Positions 4,136 through 5,552 of a stretch of 5,552 bases of DNA are shown in pieces (position 1 is the first letter of the stretch; every line of letters begins with the position of its first letter). The stretch comes from JBOHHM01 sp050725495. Lineage in GTDB: Bacteria > Pseudomonadota > Gammaproteobacteria > Burkholderiales > Burkholderiaceae_C. Position numbers and translations under genes: made by a program. The notes under the pieces were generated by a model. That model worked only from the letters and a program-made list of their open reading frames with translations, did not search any database and was not told the origin of the DNA. Where the stretch lies: assembly GCA_050725495.1 (NCBI GenBank), contig JBOHHM010000041.1, positions 1-5,552 of the forward strand, given 5' to 3'.

Positions 4136-5552
4136 TGGCCAGCCGCGCTACCAAAATCGTTGCCACCCTGGGCCCCGCGTCCAGCGACCCCGCCCTGCTG
4201 GAGCAGATGATCCGCGCCGGCGTCAACGTGGTGCGGCTCAATTTCAGCCATGGCAAGGCCCAGGACCATATCGACCGCGCCCGCCTGGTGCGCGAGGCCG
4301 CGCAGCGCGCCGGCCGCGAAGTGGCCATCATGGCCGACCTGCAGGGCCCCAAGATCCGCGTCGGCAAGTTCGCCGAAGGCAAGGTCATGCTGGAGCCGGG
4401 CGCCAAATTCGTGCTCGATGCCTCGCGCACCGAGCCCGGTGACTTGGGTGGCGTGGGCCTGGACTACAAGGAACTGCCGCGCGACGTCAAGCCGGGCGAC
4501 ACGCTGCTGCTCAACGACGGCCTGATCGTGCTGACCGTCGATGCGGTTCGCGGCGACGAGGTCCAGACCACGGTCAAGCTCGGCGGCGAGCTGTCCAACA
4601 ACAAGGGCATCAACAAGCAGGGCGGCGGCCTGACCGCGCCGGCATTGACGGCCAAGGACATGGAAGACATCCGCACCGCGATGGGTTTCCAGGCCGACTA
4701 TGTGGCGGTGAGCTTCCCCAAGAATGCGACCGACATGGAAATGGCGCGCCAGCTCTGCAATGTGGCGGCCGCCGAGTACCGCCACAAGCCGGGCCTGATC
4801 GCCAAGATCGAGCGGGCCGAGGCCATTCCGCACCTGGCCGCCATCCTCAAGGCCAGCGACGGCATCATGGTGGCGCGTGGCGACTTGGCGGTCGAGGTCG
4901 GCAATGCCGCGGTGCCGGCGCTGCAAAAACGCATGATCAAGTTGGCGCGCGAGCACGACAAGGTCGTGATCACCGCCACGCAAATGATGGAGTCCATGAT
5001 CACCAACCCGGTGCCCACCCGCGCCGAGGTCAGCGACGTGGCCAACGCCGTGCTCGACGGCACCGATGCGGTGATGCTGAGCGCGGAAACCGCCGCCGGC
5101 AAATTCCCGCTGGAGACCGTGCAGGAAATGGCCAACATCTGCGAGGCCGCCGAAGCCGCCGAAGACGTGGAGCTGGACGCCGACTTCACCGGCCAGACCT
5201 TCAGCCGCATCGACCAGTCGATCGCCATGGGCGCGCTGTTCACCGCCCACCACCTGGGGGCCAAGGCGATTGTGGCCATGACCGACTCGGGCTCGACCCC
5301 GCTGTGGATGAGCCGCCACCGCATCCATGTGCCGATCTACGCGCTGACCTCCAAGGTGGCGACCCAGCGCAAGATGGCGCTGTACCGCAATGTGCGCCCG
5401 CTGCTGATGGACACCAGCGGCGACCGCGACACGGCGCTGGAGCAGGCCGAGAATCATTTGAAAAAGCGCGGCATCGTGCAAAGCGGCGACGTCTACGCCA
5501 TCACCTGCGGCGAGCCCATGGGGGCACCGGGCGGCACCAATATGTTGAAGAT
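4135..5552 (+). CDS. pyk: Pyruvate kinase (3' end outside window)
   Basis: This cytoplasmic enzyme makes pyruvate and ATP from phosphoenolpyruvate and ADP, the last step of glycolysis. The start ATG 4135 follows a strong AAGGAG (4121-4126) at eight bases and gives MASRATKIVATLGPASSD, the family N-terminus. 472 complete codons are visible. The frame is still open at ...TNMLK, where the family usually ends within about six residues, so almost the whole protein is present. Seen in order: RLNFSHG (34-40), DLQGPKIRVG (68-77, with the GPKIR form typical of PykA-type enzymes), the B-domain cap at about 70-168, IAKIERAEA (222-230, catalytic Lys224 and metal ligand Glu226), IMVARGDLAVEVG (244-256, metal ligand Asp250), TATQMMESM (280-288, Thr282) and the C-terminal effector domain from about 345. 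GDLAVE has Ala where many enzymes have Gly; I believe this is common in beta-proteobacteria. There is no C-terminal PEP-utiliser extension. Allosteric effectors cannot be read from sequence. It is divergent from the desaturase. Confidence 0.97.
   Translation, partial: MASRATKIVATLGPASSDPALLEQMIRAGVNVVRLNFSHGKAQDHIDRARLVREAAQRAGREVAIMADLQGPKIRVGKFAEGKVMLEPGAKFVLDASRTEPGDLGGVGLDYKELPRDVKPGDTLLLNDGLIVLTVDAVRGDEVQTTVKLGGELSNNKGINKQGGGLTAPALTAKDMEDIRTAMGFQADYVAVSFPKNATDMEMARQLCNVAAAEYRHKPGLIAKIERAEAIPHLAAILKASDGIMVARGDLAVEVGNAAVPALQKRMIKLAREHDKVVITATQMMESMITNPVPTRAEVSDVANAVLDGTDAVMLSAETAAGKFPLETVQEMANICEAAEAAEDVELDADFTGQTFSRIDQSIAMGALFTAHHLGAKAIVAMTDSGSTPLWMSRHRIHVPIYALTSKVATQRKMALYRNVRPLLMDTSGDRDTALEQAENHLKKRGIVQSGDVYAITCGEPMGAPGGTNMLK

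Noticed and set aside
4117..5481. Long minus-strand open frame (454 codons) antisense to pyk
   Set aside because: Same cause as for pgk: a low-complexity His/Gly/Ala/Arg translation opposite a well-conserved pyruvate kinase.

Overview
The window is GC-rich (by eye roughly two-thirds G+C), with dense, strongly GC3-biased genes. The protein sequences look betaproteobacterial, most likely Burkholderiales/Comamonadaceae (Polaromonas, Variovorax, Rhodoferax and Acidovorax type). The assignment rests on the style of the Pgk and Pyk proteins and on an intergenic palindrome resembling a repeat I remember from that family. No database was searched.

Layout. 1-381 (+) is the 3' end of fmt (methionyl-tRNA formyltransferase). 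It is followed at once by azlC (389-1123, +), the large subunit of an AzlCD-type branched-chain amino acid exporter. azlD (1120-1467, +) overlaps azlC by ATGA, but an in-frame TGA at codon 42 interrupts it. A promoter-like sequence just after azlD leads into pgk (1527-2720, +). A palindromic, repeat-like spacer (about 2727-2788) separates pgk from a convergent membrane fatty acid desaturase (2805-3908, -). A 226-bp divergent intergenic region (3909-4134) follows, rich in dyads, and then pyk (4135 to past the window end, +).

How the genes relate. Pgk and Pyk are the two ATP-forming enzymes of lower glycolysis, and the desaturase lies between them on the opposite strand. fmt serves translation initiation and azlCD serves amino acid export; they appear to be placed together rather than functionally linked.

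Two observations stand out. First, upstream of the desaturase there is a 9/10 match to the FNR/ANR box TTGAT-N4-ATCAA, exactly 22 nt from a TAGCAT -10 hexamer. This is the geometry of a class II FNR-activated promoter (centre at -41.5), and it would place an oxygen-consuming enzyme under oxygen-limitation control. Second, the azlD TGA sits where I expect a conserved Trp codon (TGG), and the frame stays open and AzlD-like for 73 sense codons beyond it. That points to a single-base nonsense mutation or a sequence error. I found no undescribed system, CRISPR array, tRNA, rRNA or insertion sequence.
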